From the NCBI RefSeq assembly GCF_000003815.2, contig NC_049985.1, positions 10,450,206 to 10,514,205 on the forward strand: a stretch of DNA of 64,000 bases, read 5' to 3'. Below are positions 1 to 13,100 of the stretch, piece by piece. This stretch comes from Branchiostoma floridae. Its lineage: Eukaryota; Chordata; Leptocardii; Amphioxiformes; Branchiostomatidae. How positions within the stretch are numbered: the stretch's first letter is position 1; every line of letters begins with the position of its first letter. A program made the position numbers and the translations under genes. The notes below the pieces were generated by a model. That model made no database searches. It saw nothing but the letters and a program-made list of their open reading frames with translations, and had not been told where the DNA came from.

Positions 1-1377
1 AAGGAAGAAGCCCCTACTATCAATATCTGTACCAATACTGTCAGGTAACCACAGCAAAGTGTCAGATGCACTCAAATCTGTACATTCATTTCAAGTGATC
101 ACGTCTACACAAGAACCACCTGGCCAGTCCCCACTCTTTAGGAGGCGGTTTGAAATTTTGCCCATTGACACAATCCTGTCTATAGTGACCTGTCCACATA
201 GACAAGAGTTTATTGGTCCCCAAAGTGGTCTTCTTGTGCAGTTTTGACTTTATGTAGGGTTTATTGAGTGTTGAAGAATCCAGACGTTAATCTCATCATC
301 AGGGTGATGGAGGTGAGGCTGTTGACCCAATGACCTGTCCTGTTATGAGCCTGTAGGATTTTCTCTGAAGATAAATGTTTGTAGCCCAGAGTCCATTGAC
401 CCTTCAGAAGACAGTCTAGTGTGTCTCTTTTATGTGCTCAGAAGGAGCTGTCTTGTCCTGGACTTAAAGTGCTGCATGTTTCCAACTGGACAAGTAACTG
501 GCTGATGATGTCAAAGATGAATTGACCACAGGAACTTTTTCCCAATCTCACATGTGTACAGGACCCACTAGAAAAAAGATGCTTCACCACACATTGATAG
601 ATTATCAGATTCTAAAGTCTGAATTATAGCTAGATTCTATAGAAAAATGTAATTTGTAGCAACTAGACTAGTCGGGTATCACTTCATCCCAAAAATTGTC
701 ATATATAGAAATGCAGGCAGTTGTTTCTCAACTTTAAAGATGGAAATGTGTCAACTTCCTTAGATAGATGAACTTCAATAGACTCTTTATAGTCTACTCC
801 CCTGCCATTAGCTGTACCTTTAGCTAGCTATGGTGATATACATTGTTGACCAAAAAGTCAGTAGAGGTCCTATTCATGCTGTAGTCACTCACTACAGGAG
901 GTTAAGAGGGTGCACCAGACTTGGACTTGCCTGAGAGCTATTCCATTTAAAAACTTGACATGGACTAACAATTTTTCTTGATCACCACTATTAGATGCAA
1001 GTCGGCATGACAGAATTGTAATCCAGGGAATTTTCAATTTGTTACTTCACTGAAGAAAAGAGGGGCTAGACAACTGTTCCCTTGTCAATTGAATAAACTC
1101 TAGGGTGGTCGGATAATGTATCAACTCATCCACCTTCAGCTGTCTACCTGTATCAGGGCCATGGATGGTTTCACCTGTTCCCCATTATGGGGAGGTGTAC
1201 TCTCTGTGGACACTGGTTTGTTGGGGCTAAGTGACACCATGTGAGAAATGCCCACCAAAAGAGTTACTGCAACCCCGCTGGGAACATCTCAGCAAATTAA
1301 AGGGGAAATATTCCTTTTGCTTCCTGTACACATTAGTTTTATTCAAGGTGGACCTGTACCTCAAAGAAAAGGTTCAA

Positions 1378-1405
1378 AACCAACCAACCAACCAATAAAC
1401 AAACA
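1378..1405. repeat. AACC/AAAC simple repeat
   Basis: Short run of CAACCAACCAACCAA followed by AAACAAAC-type sequence. Ordinary simple repeat in the intron. Confidence 0.6.
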
Positions 1406-4400
1406 AGCAAAACGAGAAAGCCCAAGGGTAGATCTTTGGCTAGTAGGTGGGACTCACAATAGTAGGTGAAACTCAGGAAATTAGACATTGTTGTTAGGGT
1501 GTTGAGCATCCTTTCATTGGTTTAGTGGACTCTCCCCATTGTACAGAATGATACAATACTTGTTTGTACAGCTTCGGGTCATTTAAAAGTGTTGATCTAA
1601 TGGAAAATGGCAAGAAATCTGTCCTGAATTTTCATTAAAAGGGTTCGTAAATGTATCAGTGTCCCCTAGTAAATTCTGTAGTTGGGGTTTATGGGTGTCT
1701 GGAGGGCTGGGCTTGTCTGGGTCACAGACAGGACAGAAGAGTTCAATGTCACATGACCACAGGCCTGGGCCCTGCTGATGGGTTAGTGGACCTCCCTTCA
1801 TAGCAGAACAGCCCAGATCTCCTGAAGAGCCTTCTAGCTGCTAACTGCTTGAACTGCAGGTGCCTGAGATGTCGGGTCCATGGATGGTTCAAAGTTTGGT
1901 AGTCACAAGGCACTAGGACTGACATTTGCATTATGCCAGTACTGATTTTGTACGTGTACAAAGAGATTCCTTGTCAATGACAAGTTTAATTTGAAATCAC
2001 AATGTTACAATCCTGTACATTTTCTGCTATCTAGTTGATACTGATGCCAGCATGTCTGATTGCTTAAAATTCCAACCATTGATCTCAGACCAGGCTGGAA
2101 AACCTCTTCCATTTGGTAGTAAAATCTCATGTGCAGGTCCTAAGCCTTTGAACCTGGCATCTAATCCCAAAACAGTATACAGACACTCTAAAGGCTTCTT
2201 ACATGTGCAGGATATATTCTGGTTGGTGAAAAGCATTTGGTGAAAATATAAGACGTAATAAACGTGATACAGGAACGTGTCCATGTACATGTGTGGATTA
2301 CATGTTAGTGGCTGTAGTGATGTATGGACCTTTGAGACAAACTGCTTTAAGGTTTTTCTTGGTTGTCATCAGGACTTACTTTTATGGAGGAATCACGGAC
2401 ATAGGGGCTTTGGTGGTGGTGAAAGTGGGCAGGGGGCCTCTGTGCCCTTGTAACCCTAGAAGGTCAAACTCCCCCTGATATGTTCAGAGCTCTGTAACAA
2501 AAATTGCACTTAATGACATTCAGCATTAGTTGATGTTAGGTAAATTTATTTAGATTTCAGAAGCCAAGAGGAAGACCTATAATGGCTCAGAGGAATACCA
2601 AAAATGAGAGACTGCATTTGTGGTGAGCAGCTGGTGGCTGTTAGAGGACTTTTTAAGGCTTCTGGTAGAGGTCAAGTCTATGAAAGAGGATTAAGAAATG
2701 ACCTTGTCTAGTCAGCAGTTTAAGGTATAAAGAATTCCATATGAAAGGCATGCTATTTTGGGTCCCTTTACTGGTTTTACATTAGAAAAATCATCTTTGT
2801 GAGCAAAGGGAACCCAAGTCCTCTCCATTCTTGCCAGAATTCAGTAGGCCTAGGTACCACACTGGTGTCCTCAACACCTTCTGAACTGTACTGGTCTCTG
2901 TGCCTGGAGTTAGAATCTTCCAGGCTTCATGCTGACAGGTTACTACATCTGATTTAAGATTCAGGGCAGAATTCAGTTGGCTGAGAAATTACACCTGCAT
3001 AGTGCAGGTGGTCATGCACATAGGTGTTGATTCTGTGGCACAGCTGTTAATACAACATGAGTGACTAACAACAAAACTGCATGCTGTTCAGTACAAACTC
3101 TGTCACAGGCAATAAACATAGTATCTATGGCTGTGTTAACAACATTCACTCATGGTGGATTAAGGCTGGACGAAAAAGTTGGCCTACTGTCAAGAGTCCT
3201 CTGAGCACAATGGAAATGGTATTCGGCCTGTGTGTACCAAGTACTGTACTCTTTTACAGCCACTTTAGTTGGTACAGCTGTATGGTTTGCTTATTGTGAG
3301 GGTCAGTTTGACTAATGATATCTCCATGCAAAGTTCAGTAATAAACTACTGGTAGTAAACCGGAAAGAAAGAACAAGGAAATCTTATCAACCATACAAAC
3401 TGGAGTATTCCAGTTGCAAAAGCGTTCTCATGTCTCAAGTCCAGGTGTATGGCTTGCTATTGAAAGTTTCTCTCCATCTGTTTGATTCATGACATTTATG
3501 TTAAAGACATACATGTAACTAGTCTGTGTAACACAAACTCTGCTGTCCAGGGCTGTAACTGGCCCCTCCCCGGCGGACGTTGGGCGGGCTGCTATAAGCG
3601 AGATTTAATCAGGCTAACATGTAACTACCAGTTGTAAAGAATGAACAATTAGTTGTTGTTGTCAGTTTTGGAAATGTTTTAATGTCCAAAGGTGATGTAC
3701 CACACACCAGGCTTCTAGAATAACTAAATGTCAGAGAGTTACCTCCCAACCTATTGATATGGGATCACCCAGGATATGATATCCTTGCTTCTCAAAATAT
3801 TTTCATGGCTGTCTGCTTGTACAAGGATTATGCAGACAGAAAGTTAGACAATAGGGGCTCTGTCAAAAACTTATTGCAGGAAGGTTTCAATGTTTATGTT
3901 AGCTGATAAGAGTAGGTGATGAAACTTGTCTAGAAATATGATATCAGTTTTTGTGATTTCTGCATGTGTGTGGGGTATCATGGTGGTTTTGGTAGAAAGC
4001 AAAATGGATTTTTAAGAGGTGATATAACAGCTCGGTCTTCAGATCAACTGTCAGCTGCCTTCATCATACCTGGCCATCATTTTCGGGCACCACCAGTGAA
4101 GTCTGACTGAGGTGAAAAGTTCATGGGCTGAACATGCACTGCGGCTCTTCAAAAGCAGCTTACAGTTTAGATTAAGGAGAAGTTACAGCTCAGTACAAAT
4201 AAACACAGTCAGAACAAAGTAATCCGTAGACTGTTGAAAATTTGTAAGTTTAATATAAATAGGCTTGCTGCGCACACCCACTCTTTTCACTCCCTCTTTT
4301 TTCTTATTTACTATATATGCATAATAGAGGGTCTGCATGGGGCCGGGTGGAGTGTGGGTGGGTGGAGTTGTACCTGGCAATGTTTAATGGTATATTTACG

Positions 4401-6908
4401 TTCGCCAGTAGTGCCATAAATTGACACACACGCCTACATGCACTTAACATGATTCAGACTTCATCCAAGGGCACCCAATATGCAAAATTCTTGTATGAAT
4501 TTGCAACTCTTTTTTTAGATATCATATGTAATATGTACACACTGATAAAAATCAATGTAGACGTCTGTGTCATCCTGTCATCAAAACTTGGAGGAATGGA
4601 AAGGATGTTTAAAAAAGTTCAACTGAAATATGGACAGTGATCCAGGATGGATTCATCTTTCAACATGACTATGATTTACTGTTCCTAACATGTGCACCTT
4701 TAACAGGCTGACCAAACATGAGCCAAGCCCTTTTGAACTGGTCGTGAGGTCATGCAAGTTCACAGACAACAGTGGCCAGATGTGCTTATCATCAAGCAGA
4801 TGTTAGGAGGGAAATATTGATAGCATTCTGATAGAAAACATTCTGATTGGTGCCACATAGGCATAGGCATAGAAAGAACTGAAGTTGAAAGAGCGCCTTA
4901 TAACACAGCATCATTTGTTTAGGTAAAGGATGATCTATCTTAAGATTTCAACACAGAAAGGATTGTTTGGTTGTCTTCATTTTAAGAATGGGGGCCTTTA
5001 TCTACCATTGCTGTCTCACGCACATCTCTTAATGCTGCCTTAATAGGAAAGTTGGCTCCATTACAGAACAGGATATCCTTTCTTGGCTAGAAAGATTAAG
5101 ATAGTTTTAATGAACTTGTCCATCTAGAACATGACATCCATATCCTTGCCAACTAGCCTTTTAACCATAGCCATGTAATACAATTGTAGCATGATGGCAA
5201 CCATCCCTTCTTGGCTATGGTCAGACAACTGGGTTGTTTATGAATTGCATTCACTGGCCTAAAAAGCATAAGTATCCCACTCTGTTTTGAATGTTAGTTT
5301 ATGCTGGTCAGATAAACACTTCAGAAAAGATGACAAGTGTTACCCAGCCTGATTTAGACTAAAGTTTCCTGTTTATGTGAGGAAGGAGGTGAAGAAAACA
5401 AGTAAAAGGCCCACCGTATGCTTTGATTGTGCCTTGGAAAGGGTTCCCTTGGTTTTGTGTTAAAAGAACAAGTTAAAACCTTTGTCCTCAGAGTCAAATA
5501 ACATTTAACTTATAAAGGACATGATTGTGCTGTCTTTTTAAAGATAGATAAAAGCGTGAGAAATTGTGAAGACAGCACTTTTCCGGCGTTGGACGAGTCT
5601 TGTCATTTATGAAAGTGTGGCTGGCAGAGATACAGAGTCTAGCCCAGTCTGTCATCAGCTAGTCCAAGTGCGTCTGCTTATCTAACGGTGCCCTGGAGGG
5701 GTAATTACTGGAGGTCAAGTTCACATGTGGGCCAGAGGTCTGAAGGATGGGAGAAGACAACTTTCTCCTCTTTCTCATCCCTTTGGGCTGGGCCGTCTTC
5801 TGGTTGGAAAATCATTTGTTATGGCAACTGAAGAGCAGCCCATATATTTCCTGTGTGCAAATACTTTCATGCAGTGGCAGATCTGTGATATGAATAATAC
5901 ATGCAAACATACGTTATATTTTGATATGACATCTAGTGCTATATTATACAGACATCTAGTGCTCTTTCTTTACTTGACGGGTCCGTGCACAAGCCTAAAC
6001 ACAGCTGTTCGTTTATTTTTAGGCTGTATGTATACATGATTTCTTATTCCACAGAACCAACTTTATCGCTATTGTTTGACAGCAGTGTGAATTTGTCGTC
6101 TTCCGGTCCACCTTAGTAGACGGACCTCTTCTGTAACATAAATCCACCGCCACTCACTCACAGGAAGAAATACGGAGATTGCCAAACTAAAGCTTTACTT
6201 CTCCCTCTGTTTGTTTGGAATTTCTGATGGGTCTTAGCTTAGTTAAAACATGCCTGGTCCAAGATATCTTTACACACAGCCCCAAAAGTGCAATAGTATG
6301 ATGGAAGCATGGAAAGAAGTCGCGAAACGTGTAAAAATCAGATGGAGCTTCTGTTCTAAAGAAAAGAAGTCATTTTTTCAGTTTTCTAAAACCAAAATGG
6401 TACAAAAATATGATTTCTCATTTGCAAGGCTAAACTTGTTCAATTTTGCTGTTGGAAAGTATGATGAATCCGTAGAAGTTTTATTAGTTCCCAACCGCTG
6501 AATGCTAACAGGTGTTTGTAAGAAAAATGTCGCACAAGGAATCTATTAGCAAAACACTGTCCAGCACACTGTCCTGTCTGCTGTTACATTGTGCACAAAG
6601 GTCAAACTCAAGGTTAGGAGGATGAGACTGTCATACTATCTTGAAGTATCCACCAACTGACTAGATTAGATACAAGATATCAGGTATAAATGAGCATCTG
6701 CATTTCATAGATGTGATGTTCTTCACATGAAAGTCTTGTGGTCCAAATCTGTAACAGGCCTTGTCATAAATTCTGATATAGGCAACTTAACAATATCAAG
6801 GTAATGTGATTAATTGTTCAAATAAGCATTGCTTGGTTTGTTGATGACTGGATTTTGCATGTCAGCAGAACTATGGTTCTGTCTGTAGACCATTATTGGA
6901 TACAGTAA

Positions 6909-8360
6909 GCTTTAAAGGTGGGGAGTACCATTATCAGTGACAGTGAGAAAAAAGCAGAGGCACTCAGTTCACAGTTTAAAAGTGTATTCACAGAAGAAGA
7001 CACTACAGACATGCCATCCCTCGGGAATCCCTGCACCCCTCCTATGGAACAAATAGAAGTTTCTACTTATGGTGTTGAAAAAATGTTGCAAGGCCTCAAT
7101 CCCTCCAAAGCATCCGGGCCAGACCAAATACCTCCTTGGTTCCTCAAAATGACAGCCAGTGAAATCGCACCTGTTTTAACCAACATTTTCCAACAATCGC
7201 TTGACACAGGAGAAATCCCCAAAGACTGGAGAGATGCAAATATATGCGCCATTTTCAAAAAGGGAGATAGAGCGATCCCTAGTAACTACAGACCTGTTTC
7301 ACTCACCAGTATTTCCTGTAAACTACTGGAACACATTATCCACAGCCATATCATGAAACACTTAGAAGGCCACAATATACTAACGGACTACCAGCATGGT
7401 TTCAGAGCAAAGCGATCCACAGAAACACAGCTTATTTTAACAGTTCACGACATAGCTGGGGCACTGAACAATAAAAGACAGGTGGATCTAGCAATACTCG
7501 ATTTCACTAAAGCCTTCGATAAAGTCCCACATAACAGACTCATATCAAAACTGGAGTTCTATGGAATTCAAGGTACTACACTTAACTGGCTGAAGGCTTT
7601 CCTGACGAATAGAGAGCAAACGGTAGTGGTGGAAGGGAAGGCCTCAGCTCCAGTTAAAGTAGCGTCGGGAGTCCCACAAGGGACTGTGCTGGGACCATTG
7701 CTCTTCCTCTTGTACATAAACGACTTGCCAGACCAGCTCGATTCAAGTGTGAGGTTATTCGCCGATGATTGTCTGTTATATATAGAGGTATCCACACAAA
7801 ATGATTCACAAGTTCTTCAGAAAGATCTGAACACCCTGGAAGAATGGCAAAGGAAATGGCTTATGCAGTTCAATCCTGATAAGTGCTATATCATGCACAT
7901 AACGAACAAACGCACACCAAATGTGTCCCCTTACCAGTTTTGTGGTCAGACATTAGAAACCACAAAAACCCACCCATACCTGGGTGTTACATTAACAACT
8001 GGGCTGAAGTGGGGTGTCCATGTTAACAAAATAACAACCAAGGCAAAACAGACATTGGGAGTAATCAAACGCAACCTGTGGGCATGCCCAACCAGGGTAA
8101 AATCACTTGCATACACGTCACTAGTAAGACCTAACCTTGAATATGCTGCCACAGTATGGGACCCGTATACAAAGAAAGACAAAGATAAACTTGAAAGGGT
8201 ACAGAACCAAGCTGCCCGATTCTGCACAAACAACTATAACAGGGATTCTAGTGTTACCAAAATGAAAACAGATTTGCAGTGGATGTCACTTGAAGATAGA
8301 AGGAAAATGTCCAGAGGATGTCACTTGAAGATAGAAGGAAAATGTCCAGACTTTCCATGA
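6909..8360 (+). pseudogene. LINE reverse transcriptase, first reading-frame segment
   Basis: About 480 residues open from near 6909 to the stop at 8358-8360. Numbered from 6918, reverse transcriptase blocks appear in order: GPDQIPPWFL (67-76), FKKGDRAIPSNYRPVSLTS (113-131), DYQHGFRAKRSTETQ (157-171), the catalytic-Asp block AILDFTKAFDKVPH (192-205), GVPQGTVLGPLLFLLYINDL (251-270) and the FADD box (281-284, followed by CLLY). All catalytic Asp residues are present. The segment lacks the upstream endonuclease and ends early because a 35-bp tandem duplication at 8281-8350 shifts the frame. It is therefore a dead copy, though apparently a young one, since the rest of the frame is intact. Confidence 0.9.
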
Positions 8361-8626
8361 TGTACAAAATGACCAATAAACTGGTGGACGTACCAACTGA
8401 TAAGTATCTAATACCAGCTCAAAAAAGAACAAGAAACAGTCATGCATTCAAATACCAGAGTTACCAACCTAGGATTGATGTGTTCAAAAATTCGTACTTT
8501 CCCAGAACTATCGTAGAGTGGAATTTGTTATCACCAAGTACAGTAGGGGCATCTTCTCTGGGTAGTTTTAAAGAACGCTTGCAGATAGATGTGCAAAAGG
8601 TAGGTGTAATGAGTCGTTCGGTGTAA
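8318..8626 (+). pseudogene. LINE ORF2 C-terminal segment in shifted frame
   Basis: Continuation of the same retrotransposon protein after the frame break, open to TAA at 8624-8626. It includes RTRNSHAFKYQSYQPRIDVFKNSYFPRTIVEWN-type sequence; the run ending with an aromatic residue and Pro-Arg before a Val-Glu-Trp-Asn motif is common at the C-termini of CR1-like proteins. The stop codon falls within the left arm of the 3' UTR hairpin. Confidence 0.8.
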
Positions 8627-8681
8627 TATAACCAGCTGCTGCCGCGCCGCGTGCCTGCGAAGCTGGTGTGTTACGCCGAAC
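8616..8681 (+). other. LINE 3' UTR stem-loop
   Basis: The outer stem pairs GTTCGGTGTAA (8616-8626) with TTACGCCGAAC (8671-8681), 11 bp with one G-T/U wobble. An inner stem pairs CCAGCT (8632-8637) with AGCTGG (8661-8666). The loop is very GC-rich. Stem-loops at this place in CR1/L2-type elements are known to be recognised by their own reverse transcriptase; that role here is inference. Confidence 0.7.
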
Positions 8682-10123
8682 GGCGGTTATACCGGCTATA
8701 TAGATACAGATACAGATACAGATACAGTTACTTACTAGGGGATGTTGCTACCCAAGAATATGGCTAGATCTTTCTTGTTTTTAGTAAGCTTTAATGTATT
8801 GGTATGCTTGCATCTGAACCCATTTTGTATTAAAAGTGACCTGTATTTTTTTCTAAATGCAAATTAAGTTGCATTTTGTATTGCACTTTTAAGGTCATGG
8901 TATAAAGCCTGTGGTAAAACTATTTGTCACTATAGGAAACATCCAAAATTTGTGGAAATGTGCAAAAACAGTTGAACTTGATGATGAAGAACAATGTTCT
9001 TTTTTGTTGTACAATGCTGATATATCCAAACAATATTGCTTATATTATAATCATAGAATCACAATGTCGTCAGGAGGTGTGCAGTGGTACTTGACAGCAG
9101 CTTTTTGTTGTTTTACCCCTTTAAAGTTTAAATGATCATTTTGATGAGCATCAGGTGTTTTCCATCACATGTAGCACAACCTCTCATCTTGTCAATCATT
9201 ACCTGAAGTTACCTCAGGAAGAAACAGTCCCTTCTGTCTAGACTCATCCCAGCAGGTTAGACGGAAGTTCACACTTGAGCTCAGACTTGTTGTATAATTT
9301 CCTTGACTTTGTGTAAACTACACAAGGATATGATGTTGTCATTCTTAGCGATGTCAGTCTGAAGTTCTACTTACAAAAGTGTATCTAATAGGCCTGTCTT
9401 GGTAGTACATACATGTATATATACATTGAACTTAGTGCACAAAACATGTATTTGTAGCTAAAATAGACTATTCTTGATTAAACAAAATTTGTGAAAAGCA
9501 TTTGAAGAAAAGTCGGATGGATTCTAGGACCACTAGGCTACCACTAGGCTATGCCACACAACAGAATATGGATGGTGGCAGTAAAAAAAGAACTACATGG
9601 CCAGTGATCAGCAACATGGCACAATTTAAACATTGTGAGAAGCCTGGAACATGGTATAGTCTATAGAGACTACCTGTTGGAAGCTAAGGTTGCCTCTTGT
9701 GTTTGGGCTGACATTTAACATAGTGAGAGTCATTCCCATGTCCAGTGGGAGCCAAAACTTGAAACGCAGCCTGAAGCCAGGTATTGAGGCTACGTAATGG
9801 CTGGGTGCCTCACGTGTGGGCTGATTTGTAACAAGGTGGGGCGTTGCTCCAAAGTCAAGTTCATAGCCATCCCTCTATCTCACAGTGATCAGTTCTGAGT
9901 GCGGTCGTCTGTCTTCCATCTATCAGCAGAGCTGTGTGTCTGGCCGGCCTTGGCCCCGGCAGCCTGTCGTGAACTGTTTATCCTAGCAACTGAGTTGTCG
10001 CCAGGGGGAGAAGGCTCGATGTGATTGTGTACTTGGCAGAATGGACTTCATGGAATAAAACCAAAGATTTGAAAGGAAAACATGTTATTTGTTGAGAGGT
10101 GTTTAAACTAACTGTGTGTTCTA

Positions 10124-10190
10124 GGCACTATGGTCTAATGGTTAGTGAGTACTGCTTCTAAACTTCAAGGTTGTTATCCTTGCCATGTAA
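10124..10190 (+). repeat. Decayed tRNA-like / SINE-head sequence
   Basis: A box A-like TGGTCTAATGG (10131-10141) is followed 38 bases later by a box B-like GGTTGTTATCC (10169-10179). This resembles the internal pol III promoter of a tRNA or tRNA-derived SINE. A cloverleaf cannot be closed by eye, so it is at best a relic. Confidence 0.3.
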
Positions 10191-13100
10191 CCTGAACAAT
10201 GCTGGCAAGATTCTGTTGTGTATGCTGATATTTCAGGAGAAAAACACCTTGAGTATGTTTAAGAGAACCCAGCACACTTCCTGATAAGAGAAGGGTTTTC
10301 ACGAAATTCTAAAATAATTGAAGTGTATTGTTGTTAGTATGTCTGGTACATGTAGTATGTAAACAGTCATCATTCTTGGAAATACACTGTGGACCTTTTT
10401 GTTTCCTTCCATCACCAGAGATGCAATGCTTACACCTTGCCTGTCTTCTTGGTATGCACTTTTTAAGATTACATAAGACTGTGTGTACTGAAAACAGATA
10501 AGGAACTGTTGTCATCGCTTTGATAAAGATATCAGATGGCACCTTACCTTTCTTTCTTATCAAGCCGTAAATCCATTTTGTTTATTTGTGGCAAATATTT
10601 TCACATTTGGATAAGGTGTTGCACTGGTCGTATTTTGGGAGCCTGGTACATGTATCTGGTCGTATTTTACTGGTCTGGTATCTGTAGGTAGATTTACCAG
10701 TGTCCTTGGTCTTAGCATGTCTTTCAGTCCTGTCATTCATCCAATATCGAGGCAATAAGATAAGGATGTTGTTTTGTCTGGGCGAGATTTTCCCAGAGAT
10801 CGCCCTGCTGTTTCGCCCGGTGGTTGGTCGCTGTCCTGAGAAAACTTGGGAGTTGTTAGGTGACAGATCACATGGTGTGAAAGTCATGTTCAAGGTCGGG
10901 GAGACATTATTGATGTAATGAGGGGTTCTGGGATTGGTCTCATGATGGTAGTCCTAACAAATCGTGGCATCACACTGGATCAGGTTTCAGATATTTCTGG
11001 ACGACATAAAACTAAGGTAAATTCTGAGATCAGATTGCAGTCACACATTGTCCTTAAACTAAAGCCTTTAGTAAAGATCTCCCAGAACTTGGCCATGGGT
11101 CATGAATGTTACCTTTTTGATCAAAGCTGGTCCAGGCATCTGCAGAAAAGCAAAACGTGTTTACTGATACAGTATACTATGATGATACCCGGATGATGAT
11201 GATGATACTAAATACACTAAGTAAGATACATGTGCATACTTTTCTCTACAACAGAGACGAATGAATATTCTCCCAACAGTTGGATGAAGTATTATATAGT
11301 TACGAGTCAGAAATCCCTGCAGATCTTGAGAATACCTTAAGGAATGTCTCTGTTTGTGAAAAGAAAGTTCTCCCTCTGCCTTGTGTCAAACCCTTGGAGG
11401 TACAATCTTTGTGACCTAAGGAATTCTAGACCTAAAAGCCTAGATTTTCTGGTAAGACCTTCTAAAGCATTATCTTCTATGTAAACAGCCTTAATCTTAG
11501 GATCCCCTCCCACAGCAAGTCAGTGCTAATGCAGTTCACTCAACCCTCTGACCATGGCCTCAATTTATTTTGTATCTTGTGGTTCCCTGTCTCTGCTGAC
11601 AGTTGTCAAGGCTCCCACACAGGGAGTATGTTCTCTATGGCTCAGTTGGGAAAACACTTTACAATGTCCAGATAAGATGCTAGCTATTTACATTTATTAG
11701 TACGAGACTAAAGAGAAAGTTAGAGCTTTCCATCTGGGAAAACAGTGTTTCATTTCAGTATTAAGTTCTGGTTCTTTAGATAGTAGTACCAAAAAAGTCC
11801 ATGTCTTTTTCATACGGATTTACTGTATTGCCAATTAGTGAATGTAACAATTAGAAAGAAAACTCCATCCATGGTGGTCCTCTTGATTTGAAGTTGATAA
11901 ATGTTCAGAACAATCTTTAGCTAAGCCAATAGGAGCTGACAGAATCCGAACAATGCTAAATCTCAGACCGATTTTCTGGTAGCCATTCAAGCTGGTAACA
12001 CGCCATAACCTTCCACATGAACTGTTAAAGACTAAATACGTTGCCCTGTAACAAACAGCACATAAGAGGTGGCTATTATTTAATGTGGCCTGACTTCCAC
12101 GTCGTGACTGGTTATGCGCATCATACCACAGACATTGTCTAAACCAACAGCGAGAGAAAAACAGCGGGAGCGTGGACCCTGAACTTAACCTTGTCCATTA
12201 CGTGGCTCGGAAACTGTCCATGCGTTATCTGTTTATTTTCGTATGTCAGGTATCATAGTCCCGCCACACTTTCCAAAAAGCGAGGACAAGCTCCATATGC
12301 TGGTGCAAAAATATTATGTGGGGAAACATTTTTGTTTCTACACATGCAGAATGTAGTTTTAATAGGGTTTATCTTCATAGGGTGTGTCCAAGGGTGTGTT
12401 GAAATGACAACTAAAAGATTGTTCATTGGGGCTTTTCTAGAATTAAAACAACATAACATTGTTTTGAAAGGACAAGATGGCATGTATATGTAATGACACT
12501 ATATTCTCCATCTAATGCAGAAATAAAAAATGGAATCAGATATTTCAGATAAAATGCTTTCTTGTCCTCTGTTTTTTTTTTCTGGAAAAGCCCTTTTACA
12601 TTTTCTTCTCTCTGTTTCTCTTGTGTGTCTCCCCTTCGTACTTCCCTTTGTCTGTCTATCCTCCTCTCCTGATGATGACTCTGCATCAACATGGAACTGC
12701 TCCCCAGGCACAGGTGATATACATTAAGCATATCAAGCATTTGCTAGCGCTGCGCATAGAAGTGGTCTTATAACAATGTTGGCATGCTTTTGCCTCTGAG
12801 TTTGACTACAAATCCCCCCAAAAATCAGTACATGGAAGCCTTATAACATCATAACAGTGGCATGCTTTTGCTGTAAGCTTTGACAGAACTCTGATCAACT
12901 GTTACAAAAAAAAGGGTTTAGTGATACTGTACTGACATCATTTATCTTGGACGGCCACAGTCCTTTTGTGAGCAGCTAGAAGAGGATTGATCAAAGGTGT
13001 TCATAACCAAAGGTAAAGGAAAACAGTCCTTCCCGAAATCATTGAAGAGTTTTCCATACTTTCATATATTGAAGAGAATGATCCACCTCCTCTTAGTTGA

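Larger units (their letters stand above)
6909..8730 (+). mobile_element. 5'-truncated non-LTR retrotransposon (CR1/L2/Jockey-type) with microsatellite tail
   Basis: Remnant of a LINE lying in sense orientation in the FREM2 intron. The left border is set by the stop codon at 6906 just before the coding homology; the endonuclease domain and 5' UTR are missing, the usual result of incomplete target-primed reverse transcription. A reverse transcriptase and C-terminal region follow. After them come a short 3' UTR with a strong hairpin (8616-8681) and four GATACA units (8703-8726) in place of poly(A). Such microsatellite tails are typical of CR1/L2-like clades. The clade was not resolved. Confidence 0.85.

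Noticed and set aside
5725-6039. 104-codon open frame upstream of the LINE
   Set aside because: Low-complexity hydrophobic translation without motifs; no supporting context.
11640-11670. tRNA-like GGCTCAGTTGGG motif
   Set aside because: No matching box B or cloverleaf downstream.
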